Shown: one piece after another, positions 23,206 to 33,841 of the stretch | Numbering within the stretch: the stretch's first letter is position 1 | How the letters are laid out: each line of letters begins with the position of its first letter | Origin: Tetradesmus obliquus | Taxonomy: Eukaryota; Chlorophyta; Chlorophyceae; Sphaeropleales; Scenedesmaceae | Assembly (NCBI GenBank): GCA_030272155.1 | Contig: CP126193.1 | Span: 5,332,001-5,396,000 of the forward strand | Length of the DNA stretch: 64,000 nt | Reading direction: 5' to 3' | Translations under genes and position numbers: made by a program | Notes under the pieces: generated by a model | The model's input: only the letters and a program-made list of their open reading frames with translations | What the model was told of the DNA's origin: nothing | Databases searched by the model: none

Positions 23206-26200
23206 ATGAGTTCGCTGATTGATTGTCTGTTAAATACCTGCCGAAGCTGGATAAACGCGACTCTAGAGTGCTGGGAGGCTTGGAAGTTCTTTTTCTGCAC
23301 TGGGGATTCGGGCAGGCCACGCACTCACAACATCAAGAAACACGATGATGAGCAACAAGACATAGAGCTGTGCTCTCCCTTGCACGCACCAGCCATCAAC
23401 AACATCCACGGCTCTGCAGAGGAGCAGCGGGCGCGTGGAGCCCTGATCACGACGTTGAAGCGTGTAAAGCTTACTTCATACCCGAGTGGTGTGGCCTCTG
23501 TGAAAGTCAGCACTCCGCTGGCTCTGCAAGCAGCAGCAGAACTTCAGCAGCAGCCTGACACCCCATCCTCTGCCCAACACACAGCTTCCAGCCAGATGCA
23601 GCCGCTCTTGCCGGGCACTACGCCGCAACGGTTGATGCAGGTGCAGATGAACAAGCCTAACATGCAGCTGCTGGTGCTTGGACAGCAAGGGGACGCAGCA
23701 GCTGCTGCACAGCAGCAGACATATGCAGACCAAGGAGGGCAGCTAACGCTCATGTCTAGCTTGCAGCTGTCAGCCATGCAGCAACAGCAACATCAAGACA
23801 ACTTGCGTCTTCAGCAGCAGCAGCTTGATCAGCAGGCAGCTGCAGAGGTTCAGCAGGTTTACCTGGCAAATCAGCAGCAGGCTGTTGCACAGCAGCTGCA
23901 GCAGCAACAGGTGCAGCAACAGCAGCAATCTGGGGCAGTAACCATAATGCTCACCAATCAGGGCCAGCTGCAGCAAGGACAGCAGCAGCAGCATCAGGCA
24001 CATGCGTTTGCGCAGTATGCAGGCAGCGGCCAACAGCGCGTGCAGGCGGCTCAGCAGAACGCCACACAGCAACTGGCACAGCAGCCAGCAGGGCAATGGC
24101 AGCAGCAGCAGCAGCAGCATGCGCCTCAGCAGCAACAGCCACAGCAACGGCAGCTGCCACCCTTGCCGCTGCCGCAAGTTCAGGTGCAGCAGGCATACGC
24201 CGGTGCAAGCCTAGCACAGCAGTTGCACCAGCAGCTGCAGCAGCACAACAGGGATTCTACTGGCGGCTTGGCTGTGCGTCAGGAGAGCACACTAGGTGAT
24301 GGTGATCTCCTGTCACCCCAGCTGCCTCAGCAGGTGCAGCCGGTGATGCTGCAGCAAGCAGTGAACCAGCAGCAGCAGCAGCAGCAAGCATTCCAGACCA
24401 TGGCTCAGCTCAACCAACAGCGGCAGCAGCAGCAGCAGCGGATGCAGCTGTTGCAACAGCAGCTAGCTCAGCAGCAGATGCTGGTTACAGAGCAGCAGCA
24501 GCAACAGCAGCAGCAGCAGCTGAACCCACAGCAACAGCAACTTCAGCATCACCAGCAGCAACAGCAGCTGCAGCAACAGCAGCTGCAGCAGCAACAGCAG
24601 ATGCTGCAGCAGCAAGTCCAGCAGCAGCTTGCGCAGCAGAATCTGCTCCAACAGCTGCAGCAAGCTCAGCAGCAGCCTCTGCAGGTGCAGATCGGCAACC
24701 AATCAAACCCCGCGCTGCAGCAGCTGCAGGAGCAGCTCATGCTGCAGCAGCAGGCACAGGCAGTGCCAGCAGCTGCATCACAGCTTGACGCAGTCATTGC
24801 TGGCGGCAGCGGCAGCAGCCTGCAAGCAGCAGCAGTGCAGCCGATCAGGATGAGCACGCCACGGCCGCTGACAGCTACCATGCAGGAGCCCGCCGCAAAC
24901 TCAGGAGGCTCAGGGTCTGGTGTGTCAGGCATGGATGGGCTGTGGCCGCTGCTGCCAGACCTCAAGCTGCAGCTAGCAACGCCGCAGCAGCAGGGCTGGG
25001 GCCAACCGCTGGCAGCAGTGGCGCCGCCCTCGCCTGTGATCGGTGGGCAGTCGCCGCTCGCCAGCGTAGCGTCACAGCAGCAACAGCAGCAGCAGCATGC
25101 GGATGGGGTGCTGGGTGTCGCAGATGGCAGCTGGGATGCGCAAGGGCTGTTGCAGCAGCAGCAGCAGCTGCAGCAGCTGCCAGTGTTTGACGGGCTGTCA
25201 CTGTCTCCTGCAGTCTCTCAGGGAGTCATTGCAGGTGTGCAGCCGCTGCAGCAGCAGCTGGCAGCCAACCTTCAGGCGCAGCAGCTGCAGATGCAGATGC
25301 AGCCCAACATAGCAGTGCAGCAGCAGCAACAGCAGCAGCAGGTTACTCCGATTCGACAGCAGATGCGAGTTTCAGGCGCTGGGTTTCAAGAGCAGGCAGC
25401 ACGGCTGTCGGCTGCTGGGCCTTCACCAGGTCCCGTACAGGGTGGTCTGCAGCAGCAGCACATGCAGCAGCAGGTGCAACAACAGCAGCAAGTGCAGCAG
25501 CAGCAGCACCTCCAGCAGCAAGTGCAACAACAGCAACAGCAGCAAGCCATGCAGCAGCAGGTCCAGCAGCAACAACAACAGCTGCAGCAGCAACAGCAGC
25601 AGCAGATGCAGCAGCACCATCAGCAGATGCAACAGCTGCAGCAGATGCACCAGCAGATGCAGCAGCAGCAGCAGCAGCAAGGCCAGGACCAGCAGGCCCA
25701 CCATATGCAGCACCAGCAAGGTATGCTGCAGCAACAGCAGCAGCAACCGCAGCAGGGCCAGATGCTGCCGCCAGCGCCACGCGTGCCGGGGCAGCAGCAG
25801 CAGATGCAGCAGCAGCAGGGGCAGCAGCAGCCGCCTCCCTGGCGGCAGCTGCAGGCTGATCTGGGCCATGCTGCTGCCATCAGTGCAGTCGCAGGCGACA
25901 AGGAGATTGCATTTGAGGAGCTGCAGTTTGGGCAGCAGATTGGAGAAGGTGGCTTTGGCAAGGTGGGTGAATGCAAGCAGAAGCCCGGTTCAGGTGCATC
26001 ACTGCATTGATCACCTGCAATGCTCTGCTGCTTGGCCAGCTAGCATTTGTATGCAGTGAGCTTTAGTGCCCAGTGTCCAGCACATGTCTGGCATGCAGCA
26101 AGCAGCTGCTGGTGGGCTTGGCTGTCTGCTGCCATCAACCACAGCATCTGCGTTTTTGTGACCGTGCAGTACATGCCAGGCAGGCGCTTACTGGTCGGCT

Positions 26201-28278
26201 GCATGCCCTGCAATCTGCCTTTTTTGTGTGGCCGGCAGGTGTACTATGGCACCTGGCGCAACACTGCCGTGGCGATCAAGGTGCTGAATGCACAGGCGGC
26301 AGACAGCGGCAAGCTCATGGCCGAGTTGTGAGTGGCTACGCTGCGTACATGTGCTTGCTGCTGCTTTATGCGACTGGCTTGCGAGGCGGACGCCTTGCGG
26401 CAGTGTGCCCAGACAGCAGCAGTCCCAACAGGTGCAGCACCTGCTGTGTGCGCTCATGCCTGCTGTGTTCAGTGCTGTTCTGTGCTGTGCTTGCCTCATG
26501 CATGTGCAGCTTGTGTGCACGCCTGCTGAATCTGCTGCCTACTTTTGCAAGGTGCGGCAGCAGAATGTTTGCTGGCAGTGATCTGCTGATGAATCAGACG
26601 CAACTGCTACTGCTGCTGCCCCGTGTGTTGGCTTGCTGCCGCAGCATGCGCGAGGTGACCACCATGACGCGCCTGCCTGAGCACCAGCACGTGCTCAAGC
26701 TGCTGGGCGTGTGCACGCAGCAGCCCAACCTGGCCCTGGTCACGCAGTGAGTGCACTGCAGCGGCCTTGGTGTTGGGTCTCAAACACAGCATGCAGCACT
26801 GCACTTGTTTGCGATGTGGTATTGCTCAAGGCAGTTTTTTTGCGCCGATCACAGACAGCTGTATGGCAGGTCGGAACGCATGCCTGGATGGCTGCTGTGC
26901 GCTGTTGTGTGCTGCTTTGCCATGACTTGATTATTGGGAAGTTACATACATCAACATTGAATTGGTCGTCCCGACCGCAGGTACTGCTCCAAGGGCTCGC
27001 TGTACGGGCTGCTGCACTCGCCGGGCTGCTACCTATCCTGGGTGGAGGTGGTGGCCATGCTGCTAGGCGCCGCACGCGGCATGGAGCACCTGCACGCCAA
27101 CTCAGTGCTGCACAGGTGAGGCGTGTTGCGGCTGTGCTGCACAGGTGAGGCGTGTTGCGGCTGTGCTGCACAGGTGAGGCGTGTTGCGGCTGTGCTGCAC
27201 AGGTGAGGCGTGTTGCGGCTGTGCTGCACAGGTGAGGCGTGTTGCGGCTGTGCTGCACAGGTGAGGCGTGTTGCGGCTGTGCTGCACAGGTGAGGCGTGT
27301 TGCGGCTGTGCTGCACAGGTGAGGCGTGTTGCGGCTGTGCTGCACAGGTGAGGCGTGTTGCGGCTGTGCTGCACAGGTGAGGCGTGTTGCGGCTGTGCAG
27401 CTATGCGCAGCTGTGCTTGCAGGAGCTTGCGCAGGTACGCAACAGCTGCTGGATTGCATGTACGCGTCTGGTGTGATGTTGTCATGCGTCCAAGCCTGCT
27501 TTTGCCTTGCGTGTGCCGTCAAGCACACATGTTGTAGTACAGCAGCTACAGCTCAGCGCATCTGCACTGGCAATTGTCAGCTTTGTTTTTGCGTCTTGTT
27601 GCGCGCAGGGACCTGAAGAGCGGCAACCTGCTGGTGGATGGTGACGGCTGCGTCAAGGTGGCCGACTTTGGGCTGTCGCGGCTGTACCACGGCATGCACA
27701 CCATGACCGGCGGCCTGGGCACCTTCCAGGTGCGACGCGCTGGCGGGCACATGCTGCTGGACGTGCAATTGCCCCTGGTCAGGGCACCTGCCAGTTCCGT
27801 GCTTGCAGGAAAGCTTGCATGAAGCTTGCCGGAGTTGTACTTGCTGGCATTACATGTGCACGTCGTCGCTGCTATGTGCGTGTGCGGCTGCGAATGTCCT
27901 TCAAGCACTTCGTGACTCTCTGTCTCATCTTGCCGCTGCTGGCTGCTGTGCCATTGCAATGCCTCGTCACCGCAGTGGATGGCGCCCGAGGTGCTGGCCA
28001 ACCAGCGCTACAGCAACAAGGCTGACGTGTACAGCTTTGGCATGGTCATGTGGGAGTGCTGCGCGCGCCAGGTGCCCTTTGAGGGGCTCAACGGCGTGCA
28101 AGCAGGTGAGGCGCCTGCTGCGGTGCACATTGCAATATTTTCTGCAGGCTTAGCCTGTGTCGCGTCAGTAGATCAGTGACTCTCATGCCGTGTACATTGT
28201 GGCAGGCTTGCTGCGGTATGCCGCCATTGCTGTTGGGATCCAGGTGTGTTGCTAATGCCTGCCGCTGCTGACTTCTTT

Positions 28279-28322
<44 letters not shown>

Positions 28323-28598
28323 GCAGCTCTGGCCGTGATGGCGCGTGGCGCGCGGCCCGACATCCCGCCCCACACCCCGCCCGGCCTGGCTGCGCTGATC
28401 CAGGAGTGCTGGGCGCCAGTGCCTGAGCAGCGGCCAGGCTTTGACGTGGTGGTGCTGCGCCTGCAGGAGCTGCTGCAGAGCCTGCAGCAGGCGGAGGTCA
28501 CTGCGGCGGCTGCAGCGGCGGCCAATGCGACAGCGGCGTCGTTCAATGCGGCGGCCGCGACAGCTGCGGGTTATAATGTGGCAGCTGGGATGGGCTAG
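23206..28598 (+). CDS. Raf-like (TKL) protein kinase with polyGln N-terminus
   Basis: Exons 23206-25962, 26239-26327, 26645-26746, 26981-27115, 27609-27729, 27976-28105 and 28327-28598 join in frame, about 1200 residues. Roughly the first 900 residues are dominated by Gln (CAG/CAA) with Leu, Met, Val and His. The kinase domain follows: glycine loop IGEGGFGKV, VAIK lysine, HRDLKSGNLL catalytic loop, DFGLSR, and GTFQ-WMAPEVL activation segment, then ADVYSFGMVMWE. KSGN and WMAPE mark the tyrosine-kinase-like/Raf-MAPKKK class of plants and algae. All catalytic residues are present, so it should be active on Ser/Thr. The Ala-rich tail is short. The start is the first in-frame ATG at 23206; an earlier spliced start is possible. 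Intron 4 carries a striking tandem repeat of its own donor. Confidence 0.92.
27105..27394 (+). repeat. Ten 29-bp repeats of the exon end and 5' splice site
   Basis: Ten apparently identical 29-bp units start at 27105 and then every 29 bp to 27366. Each holds CTGCACAG followed by GTGAGG. The first unit is the real end of kinase exon 4 (ends 27115) and its donor. Every later unit repeats that donor, and its GTGCTGCACAG also looks like an acceptor. The array lies at the start of intron 4 (27116-27608). Confidence 0.95.
28280..28326 (+). repeat. CTG tract at an intron 3' end (kinase)
   Basis: After TTCTTTTT, about 13 CTG units run to the acceptor TTGCAG of the last kinase exon (starts 28327). 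Confidence 0.9.
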
Positions 28599-29956
28599 GA
28601 CCGCAACATTTGATCGCTTGCTGAAGCTCCAGATTGTACGCTGGTCGTGGAGGTCCATGTGTATCTACCAGTCATTTAATTGCTGTACTTTTAGCCAGTG
28701 CTGGCGACGCGTAGGTAGCATTGTCGTCAGTAGGCCAGCGCACGTGTGACGTGCTTTCCTGTGGTAGGTAGCAGCATCAGGTGGTGCATCTGTAGATAGT
28801 CCGCCGGACGCAATGCAGTGCTCTGCGTGAGACTGCTTTATGTCATTGCTGGGTGTGCACGCGGTCGTGTACATCTAGCGTATCTGGTGTTGTGTGGTAC
28901 AGTAGCTGCTGCTGCTACTAGGCAGCACTGCAGATCGGGTGTACACCAGGTTTGATCTGTTTGTACTGGCGGCGCTTGTGTGTTGCGCCCTCCAGTGTTG
29001 CAAGATGGCCTCTCTTTTGTACTTTCGCTTGACATCTGTCAGCGCAGTTAGCTACTAGTGATAAAATCCAATCGCGAGCGCCGGTTGGGGAGCTGTACTG
29101 CTGTGGTAGGCGCTGTCAGAGTGCAGGCTGCTGGTGGCCACCTCGGCAGCGCTGCTCCTACTAGGAGTAGTATGTGCATGTTTCTGCACGCTGCATGCAC
29201 TGTCAGCTGATCAGCCTGCAGGCTCGAGGCAGCCCAGCTGGCTTGCTGCGGTGTGCCTGTGTATGTGTCACGGCGCGCTTGCATCTGCAGCAGCACTGTA
29301 TTGCGCGCCTCTGCACAACTGAGTCGTACGCTGTTTGGTGTGTCGGACAGTGTGCCTGGTGGCCGCACAACTGCGGGCAAGGCTCAGCACGTTGTTGCGC
29401 AGGGCCACAGCTGATGATGGCGACAGCAGTTGATGCAGCAATGGCTGCCGTGGTAGCGAGCTCACACCAATGGGTTGGTGTGTAATAGCCCATGTGAGTG
29501 GCGTGCACCACGTGGCTGCGGTCAAGGTGTTCTCTCTGGTTGTGGTGCACTTCTGGGTCTGCCTGGCAGGCGACTGTGTTGGGCACTTTGCCTGCAGACC
29601 TGGAGGCCGGATAGCGCTATGCATGCTCCCCGTTTACGCGTAGTCAGGAAAGACAGCACAAATTGACAGGGCATGCCGTGTTGTGCGCAGACGTGTTGCA
29701 CATATTGCACACGCATGCGCACATTGTTTGCTGTATGTTTGCATGCATTGCAAAAGTACCAAAGGAGCATTATGCTCTTTGTAGAATTCAGTGTTGATAC
29801 CAGGTTGCATTACTACTTTGCTTGGCAGTGCACAGGCACACATTGTTAGTGCCATTCAGGGTAACCCAAGACGCACTGCATAACACGTGGTACCTGACAG
29901 CGCTGCTCTTGGCAACGTTGCCAAAGTCAACCCTTGCCTTGCAGGCACTATGTCAA
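28599..29956. other. Convergent non-coding interval, kinase / FAR
   Basis: About 1.36 kb between two converging gene ends, so expected to be 3' UTRs. It is low in CAG repeats. No supportable gene or RNA was seen. Confidence 0.5.
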
Positions 29957-32900
29957 CTACCGAACGAAGACAAAGTCGTGCTCCACAGCTGCACCATTGC
30001 TGCGCCGCGCCAGCTGCGGCACCTTGCTGCGGAACAGCGTGCTGTACACGCCAGCAAACTGCGTGTGGAAGTAGCGCCGCCACGACAGCACCTGCGGCTG
30101 CGGCTGCTGCTCGCCACCTGGGCAATCCAACAATGCATCAGATTCACTGCGACTGCTGCTGCTGACACCTGCTGCTGCTGCTGCTGCTGCTGTGGATGGC
30201 AGGGGCGTGCCAGGCCGCATCACTAGGGGCCAGCTGCGCCGCTCCTGCTCAGGCATGTGTGCTTCCAGCAGCAGCAGGTTGTCTGCGCTGAACACCAGGT
30301 CCTTGTCTGTCTTGCTGGTGCCGTACACGCACAGCGCCTCAAAGCCGCTGCGCAGCCTCGCTGCTGCACGGCCCATGCCAAACAGCCTGCGGCAGCAGCA
30401 GCCACAGAACTTAAACTCAGCACCACAAGTAGCTGCTGACAGTGCGCTGTCACCCTTGAAGGCAAACACGCACAAGCTGCTGCAGCACACCCCTGCTGAT
30501 TTCAAGAGCCAGCAAACCAACTTTACCATGCACCTGCTGCATGCAATGTGACATCTCTGTCAGCTGTAATTATCCTTCTGTGAATCCCATATGCCAGCAG
30601 CTCAGGGCCTGCTGTCCCACCTGAGCAGCGCGCATGCCGCTGCCACCTTGAGTGCAGTCCAGCGCCGCTGCCGCCGCACCACAGCAGGGTCAGGTTGAAA
30701 GGCAGGCGTCATGGCGGGAGGCAGGCCCCAGGACAGCCTGAAGTTAGGTTTGTGCACAGCAATAAACTCCAACGCAGCATTCCAGCCCTCCATAAGCGTC
30801 ATAGGGTAGGTGCTGCTGCTGCTGGAGTGTACCACCAGCATTGGCTGCTTGCAGGAGCCGCTAGCAGCAGATCCTGCTGCTGCTGCTGCGGGGAGAGGCA
30901 GAGTGGTTTTGGCAGCCGTGGCTGCTGCTGCCGCCAGCACGGCATTGGCAACTAGGTCTCCAGGCATGATGTCCCAAACGTGCAGCGGCTGGGAAGACAC
31001 ACAGCCCAGGGAGTGGTAGAAGCCAATTGCGAGTGCAGCTGCAGCAGCAATAGCGGTACAGGCCAGGATGAGTTGAGTGTTGCTCAGTTGTGCTGAGTAT
31101 GCAGCAGACCACTCAATGCACTGCTGTTGGCGTTTTGATCGCAGCCCATCAATTGCATGTTGACAATCAAGTGATTGGTTTGAAGGGGCGACATGCCACA
31201 GAACCAAGCATCCCAACAAGAACAAAATGCGCACCTGACGCGCCAATGGGCCCCGCCCAGTTGCCCACATACCCTGGTATGGGCTCATACGCAACAGCAC
31301 ACACCAGAGAAGGGCGCACAATGGATGCTGGAACGCCGTGCTGCTGCTGGTAGCGCCACACCAGCTGCTCAGCCTGGTTGGGCGCGCAGGCAGGCGGACA
31401 GGCAGGCAGGCAGGCAGGCACAGCAAGTCCGTGGAGGACACTTGAGGTGACTGCTTCTTGGCGCGTGCACAACTCGGAACATGGCACCTCATTTTTCGAG
31501 GTCACATCATTACATTGCTGTGCCACAGTCCTCTTCGGCACCCACAACTGGACTTAGTGAGGCGCACCAGCAGTGCTTTCACACGTGCAGCCTTGAGCAA
31601 CCAAGTGTATGCATTGCAGAGCTCATAGCCTGTGATCAGCCTCACCAGGTGCTTGCTGAGTGTGTAGTTGTTGGGGAAGGACCAGCGCAGGCCCAGCGCA
31701 CTGGCACGCACCTCAGCTGCAGCACTGGGCAGGCACAGCAGATCCTGCAGCCACAGAAGTCCATGGTGACGGCCACAAAGTGCTGACTGTGCCCACCTAT
31801 TACGAGATCAAACAAACATACCAAACACTTGCCGAAACAGCAGATGCACGGGCAACATAGCGCAGCAGAGCATGACGGCTGGATGCTGACGCTGCATGAG
31901 AGCTTACCCGCACTTCCACATGTCTCCGCGCAGAGCAAGTGCGTGCTGCTCTCTAACAACTCCATGTCAAAGCGGCTGCATGAAATGTTTGTCACTGCTC
32001 TGCAGCTGCAACTGCCACACCACACCCGACAAGCAGACGGTGCCAGCTGCGCACCTGCACAAGCTCCTCACAGTCCACCTCCCTGCAGCCACAAATGAAA
32101 ATATGACATGGGGCATCTCAGCTCAGTACACGCACGTCGCAATTGCTGCAGGCAGCAACAGGGTCACATGGGTTACTGGCGCAATCATGCATTTGCTCCA
32201 AGCATCATCTGCTAGCAGCAAAAAAGGGAGTTTGCAGTGCTGCATCGCTATACTGTTCACAGCATGTCCCACACACCTGTCACCGAACTTGAGGGGATAG
32301 ATGCGCTCCTGTACCACGCTGCTGCGCGGCTGGTTCATGTTGACAAAGCAGCTGCTGGTGTGCACCAGTCCCTTGAGCTGCTTGCAGGCACTTGCCAGCT
32401 GCAGCACCTCCTGCGTGCCCAGGTAGTTGCTGCGCAATGCTGTTTGTATGTCTACCTGCGCGCACCAGAGACAGCAACAAGGCAAGCTCTGTAACTGCAA
32501 GGCTGCAGATATGCAGCATACAAGCAGACAGGTGAAGGGCTTGGTATGCTGCCAGCAAGCTGGACTGATGTGATGCGTGCGATTGCCTATACTATGCATA
32601 GCCCGTAATATCCAGCCGCAGGCCTTTCCGGCGAATGCCGGCGCAGCTACTGGCATAGAAAGCCCGCATTGATGACTGTTGCATGTGCTGGCATGCTCTA
32701 CAACAGCTGCGCTGGCTGCTGAGGTATGTGCCAATGTATTTGCTGAAATGGCCGGCTTGTGTCTTAGCCTTTCATCTCTGAGTTTGCCTGCTCACCTCCA
32801 GCCGTATGTCTGCTGCGCAGTGCAGGATGAGCTGCAGCTGCTGCTGCAGCTGCTGGGCAGCTCCTGCAGCCAGGCCCAGCCCAGGCTGTGTGAGGTCACC

Positions 32901-33292
32901 AGTGACTGCCGAAACCTTGGCCAGAAGGTGCCGCTGCTCACGCACTTTGTGAAAGATGGGCTTCTGCGACACATCAGCAGCGGTGCAGTGGCAGTGGTAT
33001 AGGTGGCGGCTGAGCTGCTTGTGATTCATGCGGCTTATGGCAGAGGCTGTGCTCACTCACTGCTTGCTGTGCTGATTGACCGCCTGCTGGCAACTGTTTA
33101 GCTGCTACGTACCTGCAGTAGCTGGGACAAGCGCGCCTCTGCGCTGCTGCCTCCTTTGTCGCGCAGCAGCACGTACACCTTGCTGACGCTTGTGGTGCGC
33201 AGCAAGCTTTCTAGCACGAGGCCTCCCACATAGCCGGTGGCACCCGTCAGCAGCACCACCGCAGAGCTGAACTGCTCTGAGATACTGAACAT
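29957..33292 (-). CDS. FAR: Fatty acyl-CoA reductase (alcohol-forming)
   Basis: Eight exons close to about 550 residues: 33292-33113, 32963-32796, 32455-32277, 31975-31908, 31716-31646, 31373-31235, 31038-30621, 30386-29957. The N-terminus has the NAD(P)-binding loop VVLLTGATGYVGGLVLESLL and then HCAADIRLE and VHTSSCFVNMNQ. The short-chain-dehydrogenase YxxxK site is in NNYTLSKHL, followed by IVRPSLVCAVAYEPIPGYVG and WDIMPGDLVANAVLAAAA, all in the order of the FAR family. The C-terminal part corresponds to the FAR_C region (LVFSADNLLLLEAHM, WRRYFHTQFAGVYSTLFRSK). The enzyme reduces acyl-CoA to fatty alcohol for wax esters or ether lipids, usually at the ER or peroxisome. The region 31976-32276 is least certain: a 28-bp candidate exon there would break the frame and is left out. 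Confidence 0.88.
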
Positions 33293-33841
33293 GGCGTGGG
33301 TGATGTATCACGTAGGCAGAGTTTCCCTAGCATCGCTGTCCCATGGTGTGGGCTGAAGAATGCAGCCTAAGCACTCTACTGTGGCTGCCTGATGCAGCGA
33401 TGTCGTTCCTGCTGAAGCTGTTGCGCAACACTGTACTGGGCAGATGGCACCATCGCCAGAGCAGAGCCGCTCCACTGTTGCAGACTGTGTCAGTGCTTCA
33501 AGTTCCCTTGGTTGTGTTGAAAATTTTGTGTGAGCAACCACCATGTCACAAGGTAAGGTGGGTTGCAGGTACAACCAGGCAGTAGCAGTTGGAGGGACAG
33601 AAGGGTGCAAGGTTACAGGACACAGCACGGTTGGTGGCAGCCACAGCAATGTGTCGCGACCAGCAGCTTGAAATTGTGTAGCTAGAAGCTATCCACATGG
33701 TGAACAGGTCGTCCTATTTGGTCTGTAAATTCAAACACTGATTCGTTTGCGAACACGTCCGTCAATGCGATCCAACCATCACTAACACATTAACGATAAA
33801 CGATACTCGTATCGCAATCTGCGGCCTGAGCAGCGACAGGC
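33293..33841. promoter_or_regulatory. Bidirectional promoter region, FAR / MAU2
   Basis: 549 bp between the ATG of FAR (minus) and the ATG of MAU2 (plus). Head-to-head starts this close imply overlapping promoters. No TATA-type motif is clear; the MAU2 side near 33790 is AT-richer. Confidence 0.6.

Noticed and set aside
27029-27485. Long minus-strand frames with a repeated peptide (ASPVQHSRNTPHLCSTA type)
   Set aside because: Caused by the 29-bp array, which has no stop in minus frames and gives a 29-residue period. It lies antisense to the kinase intron and has no gene structure.
32055-32082. Extra 28-nt exon in the FAR gene (EVDCEELVQ)
   Set aside because: It has fair splice sites but would put the next exon out of frame. 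The model without it is in frame throughout.
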